Assembly (NCBI RefSeq): GCF_002115755.1
Contig: NZ_JFKA01000001.1
Span: 924,116 to 988,115, forward strand
Reading direction: 5' to 3'
From: Thalassospira mesophila
GTDB lineage: Bacteria > Pseudomonadota > Alphaproteobacteria > Rhodospirillales > Thalassospiraceae
DNA: 64,000 bases
Positions 53,707-61,710 of this stretch are shown here, one piece after another. Position numbers and translations under genes: made by a program. The stretch's first letter is position 1; every line of letters begins with the position of its first letter. Below the pieces are notes generated by a model. It searched no databases. It was not told where the DNA came from and was given only the letters and a program-made list of their open reading frames with translations.

Positions 53707-54927
53707 ATGGATGGTGTGATCCCGAACCTTAAGCATTTGCGGGCCTGTGAGGCCGTTTTGCGCACCGGAAGTTTCAGTGCGGCGGCCAATGAAGTATTCA
53801 TGTCGCAACCAGCGGTGACACAGGCGGTGGCAAAGCTGGAGATGGTTTTGGGCAGTGTTTTGTTTGATCGTCGCCCCGAAGGGGTGTTTGCCACCGACAT
53901 TGGCCGTTTGTTTGTCAACCGGGTGGGGCGGATGCAGCATTATCTGGCAACGGGGATGGCGGAAATCATGCGCAGTGCGCGCCGCCAGCATGGGCAAACG
54001 GCAAAATTGCATCATTTGGTGACCAGTGTGCAGTTGCGCGCCCTAGTTGCCATTGCCGAAGCGGGAAATTTCAGTTTGGCCGCACGTTCGATTGGTATTT
54101 CACAGCCATCGTTGCATCGTGCCGCCCGTGATCTGGAACATTTATGTGCCGTTCCGTTATTTGAAAAAGCCAGTAGCGGCATTTTGCTGACCAAACTGGC
54201 CGAAATTCTGGTGATGAATACCAAGCTGGCCTTGATGGAGCTTGATCAGGCTTATGACGAAATTGAAGCCTGGAAGGGTGGGCGCGGCGGACGTGTGGCG
54301 ATTGGCAGCATGCCGCTGGCGCGCAGTGCCATTTTACCGGCTGCTGTTAATGACCTGTTGGGGCAGGCCCCCGATACCCGGATCAGCATTATTGACGGGC
54401 CGTATCGCGAATTGCTGTTTGCCTTGCGCCATGGCGATATTGATATTCTGATTGGCGCATTGCGCGACCCGGTACCGGTTGATGACGTGGTGCAGGAACG
54501 GTTATTTGATGACCCGCTGGCAATTGTGGCACGGGTTAATCATCCGCTGATGACCAAGGATAATATCACACTCAACGATTTGGCCGCTTGCGCATGGATT
54601 GTGCCGCGCCGCGGTGCCCCAACCCGGGAATATTTTGAAACCATGTTCCCTGACGGCGGACCACGTCCGCAAAGCGTGATTGTGACCGGGTCGCTGGTGT
54701 TGATCCGCCGGTTATTATCGACCAGCAACCAGCTAACCATTATTTCGCGCCACCAGATTGCGCAGGAAGAAAAATATGGCGAGTTACGGCGTCTGCCGCT
54801 GGCATTATCAGATACGGAACGCCCGATTGGCATTACCACGCGCAAGGGCTGGTCGCCGACCGCCATCCAGCGCGATTTTCTATCCCGCCTGACCGATATT
54901 GGCCGCCGGGCGAACGAGATCTGGTAG
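53707..54927 (+). CDS. LysR family regulator with two N-terminal helix-turn-helix segments (GalR/GbpR-like)
   Basis: 406 residues from MDGVIPNLKHLRACEAVL. Two LysR-type helix-turn-helix stretches follow each other: LRACEAVLRTGSFSAAANEV with SQPAVTQAVAKLE (residues 9-45), and LRALVAIAEAGNFSLAARSI with SQPSLHRAARDLE (about 112-150). A single substrate-binding domain (about 195-400) contains GRVAIGSMPLARSAILPAAV and HGDIDILIGALRD. Divergence from galBCD suggests it activates them in response to a pathway intermediate. A dispersed repeat copy lies 13 bp after its stop. Confidence 0.87.
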   Translation: MDGVIPNLKHLRACEAVLRTGSFSAAANEVFMSQPAVTQAVAKLEMVLGSVLFDRRPEGVFATDIGRLFVNRVGRMQHYLATGMAEIMRSARRQHGQTAKLHHLVTSVQLRALVAIAEAGNFSLAARSIGISQPSLHRAARDLEHLCAVPLFEKASSGILLTKLAEILVMNTKLALMELDQAYDEIEAWKGGRGGRVAIGSMPLARSAILPAAVNDLLGQAPDTRISIIDGPYRELLFALRHGDIDILIGALRDPVPVDDVVQERLFDDPLAIVARVNHPLMTKDNITLNDLAACAWIVPRRGAPTREYFETMFPDGGPRPQSVIVTGSLVLIRRLLSTSNQLTIISRHQIAQEEKYGELRRLPLALSDTERPIGITTRKGWSPTAIQRDFLSRLTDIGRRANEIW

Positions 54928-54940
54928 TGTGAAACCTGCA

Positions 54941-55173
54941 TTAGAGCATATTTCCTTTAATAAGACCCATTCTGTTTGATTTTGACGTGCCGTTTGGCAA
55001 GCGGTGTAACGCCGCCAAATGCCGTCAAAATTAAACCCTACGGGCCCGCCCATTCTTCTGCTCGGCTACGTCGAAATCCTTGTCCGTAACTCCGTTACGC
55101 CCTGCGGACTTCTCCTTGTCGAGCAGCAGAATGCGCGGGCAGAATGGGTCTTATTAAAGGAAACATGCTCTAA
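54941..55173. repeat. Dispersed MITE-like repeat, copy 2 (233 bp)
   Basis: Same element as 4172-4433: 31-bp terminal inverted repeats (left 54941-54971, right 55143-55173) and the internal 23-bp inverted repeat (20 of 23 matching here). It lacks the 29-bp segment of copy 1. A paired change in the internal stem (T to C on one arm, A to G on the other) keeps base pairing, so the hairpin has been conserved. It directly follows the LysR gene and may serve as its transcription end. Confidence 0.85.
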
Positions 55174-55240
55174 AGCCAAAAAGGGCAGCCGATAAGATCG
55201 CTGCCCTTTGCTCGGTTGCCATTTATGTGTGTTGGTTAAA

Positions 55241-56131
55241 TCAGCCATCAAGGGCTTTCAGGATCATGTCGGCGCGGTCCTGATATTCCAGATCACCGGC
55301 ATTAAGTTTCATGTTGCCAATGCGGCGCTGCCATTGAACGGTGGCTTTTGCCATTTCATTGGCAAGGCCCAGTTCATGCACGGTTAAAGCCACTTCTTCC
55401 ATTTCGGCCGCCCGGCGAATGCCGTGGGTCATGGCGCGTTCCAGCATATAGCCAGCCTTGGCAGGAAAATCGAAACCGGGATAGGTTTTATCGAGCGATG
55501 CCAGAACGGCTTCTTCAACGCCAGCCTTGCGACCGGCCAAAACACATTCGGCAAACAGGGCTTCCATGCCCTTCATCATGATCGAGCGGATCATTTTAAT
55601 TGACGATCCCGCCCCGATATCACCCTCGACAATGGCCGGTGCCATATCAAGGGCCGCAAGATAGGCAAGGCCCGCTTCGGCATGGGGGCCTGAAAGCAAA
55701 AGCGGCGTTTTGTGCAGCTTCGGGTAAACCGGTGCCATGACCGCAACATCGACATAACGTCCGCCAACCGCCTCGATGATTTCGGCATTGCGGCGTTTGG
55801 TGCCCGGCGCGCAGGAATTGCAATCAAAGAAAAACGCACCCTTGGGGAAAGACCCGGCGGCATTTTTGGCCACAAGGGCGGCCTGATCGGCGGTGACCAG
55901 CGAAAACACGGCATCTGTATCGGCCATGGCGACGGCGTCACTCACAGCACCCAGAACATTCAATTTTTGGTAATCGGCATTTTTGCCATCGCGAATGGCA
56001 ACATCGGGGTCGTTTGTTTTGATATCAAACGCCTTGAGGGTGGCGGGGCGGTTGGTTTCCCAGCCTTTGATGAAAGCCATTGCGGCTTCGCCAAATCCCA
56101 AAAAGGCAACGGCCTGTTGTTTGATTGTCAT
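55241..56131 (-). CDS. NAD(P)-dependent oxidoreductase with DUF1932 C-terminal domain
   Basis: 296 residues, ATG at 56129-56131 (MTIKQQAVAFLGFGEAAMAF). The 6-phosphogluconate/3-hydroxyisobutyrate dehydrogenase-type Rossmann fold has the glycine motif FLGFGEAA at residue 9. The C-terminal DUF1932 domain (GAGSSIKMIRSIMMKGMEAL, catalytic Lys in IKMIRS) follows. It probably oxidises a beta-hydroxy or semialdehyde acid. Location between galBCD and tctABC suggests a role in the same aromatic or tricarboxylate catabolism; the exact substrate is unknown. Confidence 0.8.
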   Translation of the reverse strand: MTIKQQAVAFLGFGEAAMAFIKGWETNRPATLKAFDIKTNDPDVAIRDGKNADYQKLNVLGAVSDAVAMADTDAVFSLVTADQAALVAKNAAGSFPKGAFFFDCNSCAPGTKRRNAEIIEAVGGRYVDVAVMAPVYPKLHKTPLLLSGPHAEAGLAYLAALDMAPAIVEGDIGAGSSIKMIRSIMMKGMEALFAECVLAGRKAGVEEAVLASLDKTYPGFDFPAKAGYMLERAMTHGIRRAAEMEEVALTVHELGLANEMAKATVQWQRRIGNMKLNAGDLEYQDRADMILKALDG

Positions 56132-56246
56132 GGTAGCGTGTCCTTTATGCGCAAAGGGATACGGGGAATAAGCGATACCGACCCCGGACTTTGGCAATAT
56201 CTGTTTTAAGGTCAGGAATATCGGGTGGACGGGCGGTTTTTCGCGC

Positions 56247-56675
56247 TCAGGGCAGGGGCAGATCCAGCAGCCAGCTAAATCCGACAAAGCCGATCAAAAA
56301 CATGCAGGCCCCGGTAACAAGGGCGGCGCGCCAGGCCGGTATGCCATCAAGCAGCACTACACCGAGGGCCGCAAACAGCGACAGGGTCAGGGCCATGCCG
56401 ATCAGCGGCGATACGATAGAAGCCAGCACGACCAGAGCAATGAACGCCACCAGCTTTATCGGGATTGGTCCTTTGGTGCCCGGTTGTTTGCGCCACGATT
56501 GCAGCACATACAAAACGGCCAGCACCAGCCCGAAAAGGGCAATGGCAACAGGCAATTGTGCCGGTCCGACGTCATCGGGCAGGGGGCTTTGCGGCAAGGC
56601 CAGCGCCAGATAAAGATAGGCCGCGTTAAAGGCCAAAAAAACAGCGGCCAGAAGAGGTTCATAAAATCGGGTCAT
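56247..56675 (-). CDS. tctB: Tripartite tricarboxylate transporter small membrane subunit TctB
   Basis: 142 residues with four membrane helices, starting MTRFYEPLLAAVFLAFNAAY. The segment LPQSPLPDDVGPAQLPVAIA matches the TctB pattern. It pairs with TctA in the inner membrane. Gene order here is tctA-tctC-tctB in transcription, all on the minus strand with short gaps. Confidence 0.85.
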   Translation of the reverse strand: MTRFYEPLLAAVFLAFNAAYLYLALALPQSPLPDDVGPAQLPVAIALFGLVLAVLYVLQSWRKQPGTKGPIPIKLVAFIALVVLASIVSPLIGMALTLSLFAALGVVLLDGIPAWRAALVTGACMFLIGFVGFSWLLDLPLP

Positions 56676-56728
56676 GGTCCGTACCAGTGTTGGCTGCGGC
56701 CCGAAGGCCGCAGCGCAGAACATAACAG

Positions 56729-57694
56729 TTATTTCTGGAAACCGGCTTCCTTGAGGAATTCCGACTGGGTTTTAAGCTGCTTTTCCGCCATCGACTGGAA
56801 ATCACCATCCTTGATCGACAGGTCTTCCTGCTTTTGTTCTTTCATAAAGGTTTTCCATTCGTCACTGGCCTGAACCTTGTCCAGGGCCGCCTGAATGCTG
56901 GCAACAACATCATCAGGTGTGCCTGCCTTGACCGAAACACCGCGCCAGACCATGTCGTCAAGGTCAATGCCCTGTTCCTTGAAGGTCGGAACATCGGGGA
57001 AATAGCTGGAGCGTTCCTGGGTCGAAATACCCAGAAGGCGGATATCGCCACTTTCAACCTGTGACAGGCCGCTCGACGGCGTCATCATGGCGGCGTCCAA
57101 ATGATCGCCCATCAGGGCAAGGGCAACCTTGCCCGATGCGTCATAGGGAATCCAGCCTGCCTTGAAGTCTTTGGCGGTCATGAACTGATACAGCATATAC
57201 TGGTGAAATCCGCCGGTGCCATAGCCGCCTACGCGAAGGCCTTCGGGGTCTTTTTTCATTGCATCGACAAAATCCTGTGCCGACTGCAAATCGGCATCCT
57301 TGCGCACAGCCAGTGCCGAAGGCTCGCCCTGCATGGCGCGGACAAAGCGCAGATCGTCGAGCTTGTAGGGCATCAGGTTGCGCGCGATGCTGAATGTGAG
57401 CGTGCTGGTGTGAACCAGAATGTTATAGCCATCGGCGGGCTGGTTTAGCACATAGGACATGCCGACAGAGCCACTGCCGCCCGGGCGGTTGACAACCTTG
57501 GTTTGCCAGCCCGCCTGTTCATCAAGCAATTTGGACAATTCACGGCCATAGGTATCAAGGGCACCGCCCGCACCGGCCCAAACCACCAGGTTCACCCGGT
57601 GTTCGGGGAAATTAGCGGCGTGCGACACGCCAGCGGTGCCAAGCAAGGCACCAAAGACGGCGGTGGAGATGATTTTTGACAATTTCGAAGACAT
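56729..57694 (-). CDS. tctC: Tripartite tricarboxylate transporter substrate-binding protein
   Basis: 321 residues with a signal peptide (ISTAVFGALLGTAGVSHA, cut near residue 26). The TctC/Bug family pattern is present: FPEHRVNLVVWAGAGGALDT, then VVNRPGGSGSVGMSYV, GGYGTGGFHQYM and PDVPTFKEQGID. It binds a carboxylate ligand in the periplasm. The usual N-terminal PGGGTD-like loop reads WAGAGGALDT, which is common in TTT binders for di- and tricarboxylates. Confidence 0.92.
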   Translation of the reverse strand: MSSKLSKIISTAVFGALLGTAGVSHAANFPEHRVNLVVWAGAGGALDTYGRELSKLLDEQAGWQTKVVNRPGGSGSVGMSYVLNQPADGYNILVHTSTLTFSIARNLMPYKLDDLRFVRAMQGEPSALAVRKDADLQSAQDFVDAMKKDPEGLRVGGYGTGGFHQYMLYQFMTAKDFKAGWIPYDASGKVALALMGDHLDAAMMTPSSGLSQVESGDIRLLGISTQERSSYFPDVPTFKEQGIDLDDMVWRGVSVKAGTPDDVVASIQAALDKVQASDEWKTFMKEQKQEDLSIKDGDFQSMAEKQLKTQSEFLKEAGFQK

Positions 57695-57742
57695 TTTCTT
57701 CCTCCCGGGATTTTTGTTTTAGGTCGATTGGTTGGTCGCGTT

Positions 57743-59218
57743 TTAGCGACGCGATTTCAGCTTGCCCCAGATCGGCAGCAGCAAGCTCAGCACGCTTAGC
57801 ACAAGGAACAGCAGGCTAAGCGGGGATGTGACGAAGATGGCGTAATCTCCGTGCGAGGTAATAAGCGCGGTGCGGTAATTGGTTTCGATCAGATATCCCA
57901 GCACCATCGACAGAATGATCGGGGCCATCGGAATTTTGAATTTTTTCAGGATGTAACCCAGAACGCCAAAGGCCAGCGTCATATAGACATCGAACATCAG
58001 GTTGCGCAGGGCAAACGCACCCAGCATCGCCATGCAGCCAATGCCCACCGCAATAACCGAATTGGAAAGGCGCAAAACCCAGCCCCATACCGGCAACAGC
58101 AAGGAACCGACAAAAAACAGCACGATCGATGTCATTGCCAGCCCCCACAAAACCGTGTTGACCAGTACAGGTTCACTGGCAAACAGTTCCGGGCCGGGGC
58201 GCAAGCCGTGCAAGATAAGCGCCCCCACCAGAACCGCCGTGGTCGGTGACCCCGGCACGCCAAGGGCCATCAGCGGGATCATCGCGCCGCCAACGGTGGC
58301 GTTATTGGCCGATTCCGGGGCGGCCACACCGGCAGGTTCGCCCTTGCCAAAGTCGTCGGGGTTTTTGGACCGGCGACGGGAAAAATCGTAGGAAACCCAG
58401 CAGGCTATATTGCCGCCTACGCCAGGTAGAATACCCAAAAGCGTGCCGATCACGGAGCCGGAAACAATGGTGCTGCCCAGTTTGCGCCACTGTGTCAGGG
58501 ACAGCAGGGCAAAACGAACCCGGGGTGTAATGCTATGGGTTTCGGTTTTGCCACCTTCGGCCAGACTAAACGCTTCGGACACGGCAAACAGGCCGATCAA
58601 CGCCGTCAGGAAGGGAATGCCTTCAAACAGTTCGGGCACGCCAAAGGTAAAGCGCGGCACACCCGAAATGGGATCAATGCCGATGGTGGCAATGGCAAGG
58701 CCAAAGGCCCCGGCCAGTAACCCCTTGACCAGCGACCCGCTGGAAAGCGATGCCACCGAGGTGAGGCCAAACAGGCCGACCGAAAAATAGGCCGCCGGGC
58801 CAAACTCAAGCGCGACCGATGCCAGCGGTTTTGCCAGTAACAACAGGGCAAAGGCCCCGATGAGCCCCCCCACACAGGAGGCATTCAGCGAAATGGCCAA
58901 TGCCTCGTTCGCACGGCCCTGGCGGGTCATCGCGTATCCGTCTATTGCGGTTGCCGCCGCTGCCGCCGTGCCCGGTGTGGACAGCAAAATCGCACTGACC
59001 GATCCGCCATATTCCGCCGCCATATAAAGGGCGACCAGCAACAACATGCTAAGTTCAGGCGGCATGTTATAGGTAAAGGGGATCAGCAGGGTAATGCCGA
59101 TGGACGGGCCCAACCCCGGCAATGCACCCACCACCACGCCAACGGCGGTGCCGATAACCAGGCAGGCAAGGCCGGAAAAACTGAAGATAACGGCAAAGGC
59201 ATCCATAATGCTGCTCAT
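57743..59218 (-). CDS. tctA: Tripartite tricarboxylate transporter large membrane subunit TctA
   Basis: 491 residues with about 12 membrane helices; GGAGCC precedes the ATG at 59216-59218. TctA hallmarks are VVGALPGLGPSIGITLLIPF near residue 28, GSVSAILLSTPGTAAAAATA near residue 71 and IGTLLGILPGVGGNIACWVS near residue 258. It imports the ligand delivered by TctC. Context with galBCD suggests an aromatic ring-cleavage or tricarboxylate substrate. Confidence 0.94.
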   Translation of the reverse strand: MSSIMDAFAVIFSFSGLACLVIGTAVGVVVGALPGLGPSIGITLLIPFTYNMPPELSMLLLVALYMAAEYGGSVSAILLSTPGTAAAAATAIDGYAMTRQGRANEALAISLNASCVGGLIGAFALLLLAKPLASVALEFGPAAYFSVGLFGLTSVASLSSGSLVKGLLAGAFGLAIATIGIDPISGVPRFTFGVPELFEGIPFLTALIGLFAVSEAFSLAEGGKTETHSITPRVRFALLSLTQWRKLGSTIVSGSVIGTLLGILPGVGGNIACWVSYDFSRRRSKNPDDFGKGEPAGVAAPESANNATVGGAMIPLMALGVPGSPTTAVLVGALILHGLRPGPELFASEPVLVNTVLWGLAMTSIVLFFVGSLLLPVWGWVLRLSNSVIAVGIGCMAMLGAFALRNLMFDVYMTLAFGVLGYILKKFKIPMAPIILSMVLGYLIETNYRTALITSHGDYAIFVTSPLSLLFLVLSVLSLLLPIWGKLKSRR

Positions 59219-60108
59219 GAATGGCTCCGGTTTTTCGCGCTAACCCGGCGGGCGGGGCGGGGGGCAGGCAAAAGCGGTGTATGGGGCAAAAATCGGGGCG
59301 CGACCGCAGGCGCCGAAAAAATCATGCCTGTAACGGCGAATTCGGTCATTACCTTGTTCCTGATTGGCAACCGATACCTGCGACCATTACGGGCGTTCAG
59401 GCATAAGTTTTTCGTTTCCATATGGCAGCTATTTTTAAGTGCAATGCGGGGAATGAAAATATGCCGTCAATTCCACGACAGGAGACTTCCCGATATTGCA
59501 GCTTGTTTGCTGCCATTTTTTCGTTGGTTTGTGTCTCTGGTGTGCCCGATTTGGGGGCGGATCGCTAATAGAATGTATGATAATCGGTATAAGAAAATTC
59601 TAAGTGTGGTGTGTTTTACGGGATGTGATCCGTGATGGTGCAGGAACGGGAAGCAGCAGACATGGCCGGTTTTTACACCCAAACAGGGCAGATGAAGCTG
59701 TTTCGGGTGGATTGTTTTTTATGAAAAACACCCGTTGCTTATGCATATGATATTGGGATGATTTTAGCTGAAAAAAGAAACAGGCAGAAGGTCGGGGTGG
59801 GATCGACCTTCTGCCTGTTTATCGGCGTGCGCCAGTAAAGGCAGCATATCAAATTGTCATTCGGCGGCCCGATGCTATCGCTGCGGGGCCGGTTTCAATG
59901 TTTGGCGTTGACGGCTGACCGGGCGGCGGTCAGGCAACAGGCACAAACAGAATGCCGATACCGCGCGGAACAATTGCGGCTACCGTTTGACGGCGCGGAC
60001 CATAACAATCACCAGACAAGCCGGCTATGCGCGTTTGGCGTGCCCCCTGTTCTTGAACGGAGAACGCATTGCCAGCGATTTGATATAAAACGTTATTTTT
60101 ATGTATTT
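59219..60108. other. Long non-coding region upstream of the tct genes
   Basis: 890 bp. It should hold the promoter of tctA on its left part. I find one strong hairpin (59778-59820) and no convincing gene; short open frames here lack ribosome sites and protein-like composition. The right part may be a gene remnant but I recognise nothing. Confidence 0.4.
59778..59820 (-). terminator. Long terminator-like hairpin downstream of the 2-hydroxyacid dehydrogenase gene
   Basis: AAACAGGCAGAAGGTCG pairs perfectly over 17 bp with 59804-59820. On the minus strand it is followed by CTTTTTTC, an intrinsic terminator pattern, although it lies 290 bp past the nearest minus-strand stop. Confidence 0.6.
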
Positions 60109-61056
60109 CTAGGTAATAACCCGGATCGGCGCATCGTCCATCCAGGCCAGAACCGCTTCAACCGTTTGTCCATAAAACACCTGCCAGGTTTTACGCGTGA
60201 CATAGCCCAGATGCGGGGTCAGCAACAATTTGTCGGACCTGCGCAAGGGATGATCGCCGGGCAGAGGTTCAGCGTCGTAAACGTCAATACCGGCCCCGGC
60301 GATGGCGCTGGTATTAACCGCATTCAGCAGGTCATCAACATTCACAATTGGCCCGCGCGAGGTGTTGATTAAAAAGGCGGATGATTTCATTTTTGCAAAA
60401 TCAGGCTGCGCGATCAGATTAACGGTGCGATCAGACAGGCGTTGATGAATGGTGATGAAATCGCTTTTTGCCAAAAGCGCATCCTTGCTGGCTTTTTGCA
60501 CACCCAGTTCAGCACATCGCGCCGCCGTCAGGTTTTCCGACCACGCCATGATGTTCATATCAAACGCCTTGGCAATTTGCGCAACTTTACCACCTAATCG
60601 GCCCAAACCAATGATGCCAAGGGTAGACCCCGCCAAATCCTGCCCCAACCCGGTTTGCCAACCGCCGCGCCGCATCGATGCATTTTCCGGCACAAGGCCG
60701 CGTGCCAGCCCCAATATCAGGGCAAAGGTCAGCTCCGGCGTCGCGGTGGAGGGGGATTCGGTGCCGCACACCACAATGCCATGCTGCTGTGCTGCTTCCA
60801 TATCAATGGCGTCGTTGCGTTTGCCGGTGGTCACAATCAGTTTCAGATTGGGCAGGCGCGCAAGCACCGCAGCGGTCAGCGGGGTGCGTTCGCGCATGAT
60901 GCATAACACATCAAACGGGCTTAACCGGGCCACAAGGGCGTCAAGATCGGTAAGGGTGTCATGAAACACGGTGATCTCGGCACGGTTTTCAACCGGCGAC
61001 CAATCGGCAGATGCGCGGGCCAGATTTTGATAGTCATCAAGAATTGCGATTTTCAT
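60109..61056 (-). CDS. D-2-hydroxyacid dehydrogenase family protein
   Basis: 315 residues, start MKIAILDDYQNLARAS. The NAD-binding motif GIIGLGRLGGKVAQIAKAFD is near residue 145. The catalytic set is Arg in SRGPIVN (near 235), Glu in DVYDAEPLPG (near 262) and His in LLTPHLGYVT (near 287). The pattern is that of the phosphoglycerate/glyoxylate/hydroxypyruvate reductase superfamily. The substrate cannot be read from sequence. It stands alone, upstream of the tct region. Confidence 0.88.
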   Translation of the reverse strand: MKIAILDDYQNLARASADWSPVENRAEITVFHDTLTDLDALVARLSPFDVLCIMRERTPLTAAVLARLPNLKLIVTTGKRNDAIDMEAAQQHGIVVCGTESPSTATPELTFALILGLARGLVPENASMRRGGWQTGLGQDLAGSTLGIIGLGRLGGKVAQIAKAFDMNIMAWSENLTAARCAELGVQKASKDALLAKSDFITIHQRLSDRTVNLIAQPDFAKMKSSAFLINTSRGPIVNVDDLLNAVNTSAIAGAGIDVYDAEPLPGDHPLRRSDKLLLTPHLGYVTRKTWQVFYGQTVEAVLAWMDDAPIRVIT

Positions 61057-61339
61057 GGTGGGTCCGTTTTTTGTTGGGCGTTCCTGCCCTTATGAACCGA
61101 TGAATTTTGCCGTTTGTCACGCAAATTCGATGTTTTTAACGCCGCGGATTTGATGCATGTGAAAACCGTATTGGCGCAAGCTGGCCAAGCCGCCCCCAGG
61201 CGGTCATTGCCGGACCCAACGATACAGATTGGCAACCCGTTACCGGCTGTTACATATCAGCGTTGCAGAATAAAAAGTATGCGTGTGCCAACGATGAGAC
61301 CATAACGCACGTAACTGATGCACATGAGAGTCTTTGAAT

Positions 61340-61564
61340 ATGGACTGGTTCCCTATCGTTTTTGGTACGTTTAAGGTTGTCGCGTTATGCGTGGCCATGT
61401 TCTTCGCCATTAAGTGGCATTACGATCAAGGGAAAAAGGGGGACCGGCGCGCGATGCTGCGCTCGGCTGCCAAGATGGCAGTGCTTTTCGTACTGGCGGC
61501 ACTGGTCGTAGGGGGCTTCACCTTTGCGCTTGCCTGGATGCTCGGTTTGGACCTGAGTTACTGA
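61340..61564 (+). CDS. Small two-helix membrane protein of unknown function
   Basis: 74 residues from MDWFPIVFGTFKVVALCVAM, ATG at 61340 with GAGAG about 10 bp upstream. Two hydrophobic helices (residues 5-24 and about 48-68) flank a basic loop (DQGKKGDRRAML). I do not recognise a family. It is convergent with the dihydroxyacetone kinase gene, with a hairpin between them. Confidence 0.65.
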   Translation: MDWFPIVFGTFKVVALCVAMFFAIKWHYDQGKKGDRRAMLRSAAKMAVLFVLAALVVGGFTFALAWMLGLDLSY

Positions 61565-61599
61565 TACGGCATCATAAATGCGTGGGCTCCCGGAGGGCC

Positions 61600-61632
61600 G
61601 ACAAAACCCCGTCAAATTGATCGGGTTTTGTC
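61600..61632. terminator. Hairpin between the small membrane gene and the DAK gene
   Basis: GACAAAACCC pairs with GGGTTTTGTC (10 bp, 13-nt loop). Position between convergent genes suggests a shared terminator. Confidence 0.5.
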
Positions 61633-61710
61633 AGCCGTCTGAAACACCTGCTGGCGTTTCGGGTTTTGCAACGTACATGTCCTGATGTGGCGGTAACACG
61701 CGGTGCGGCA

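Noticed and set aside
59324..59635. 103-residue plus-strand gene
   Set aside because: Poor start context and no protein-like pattern.
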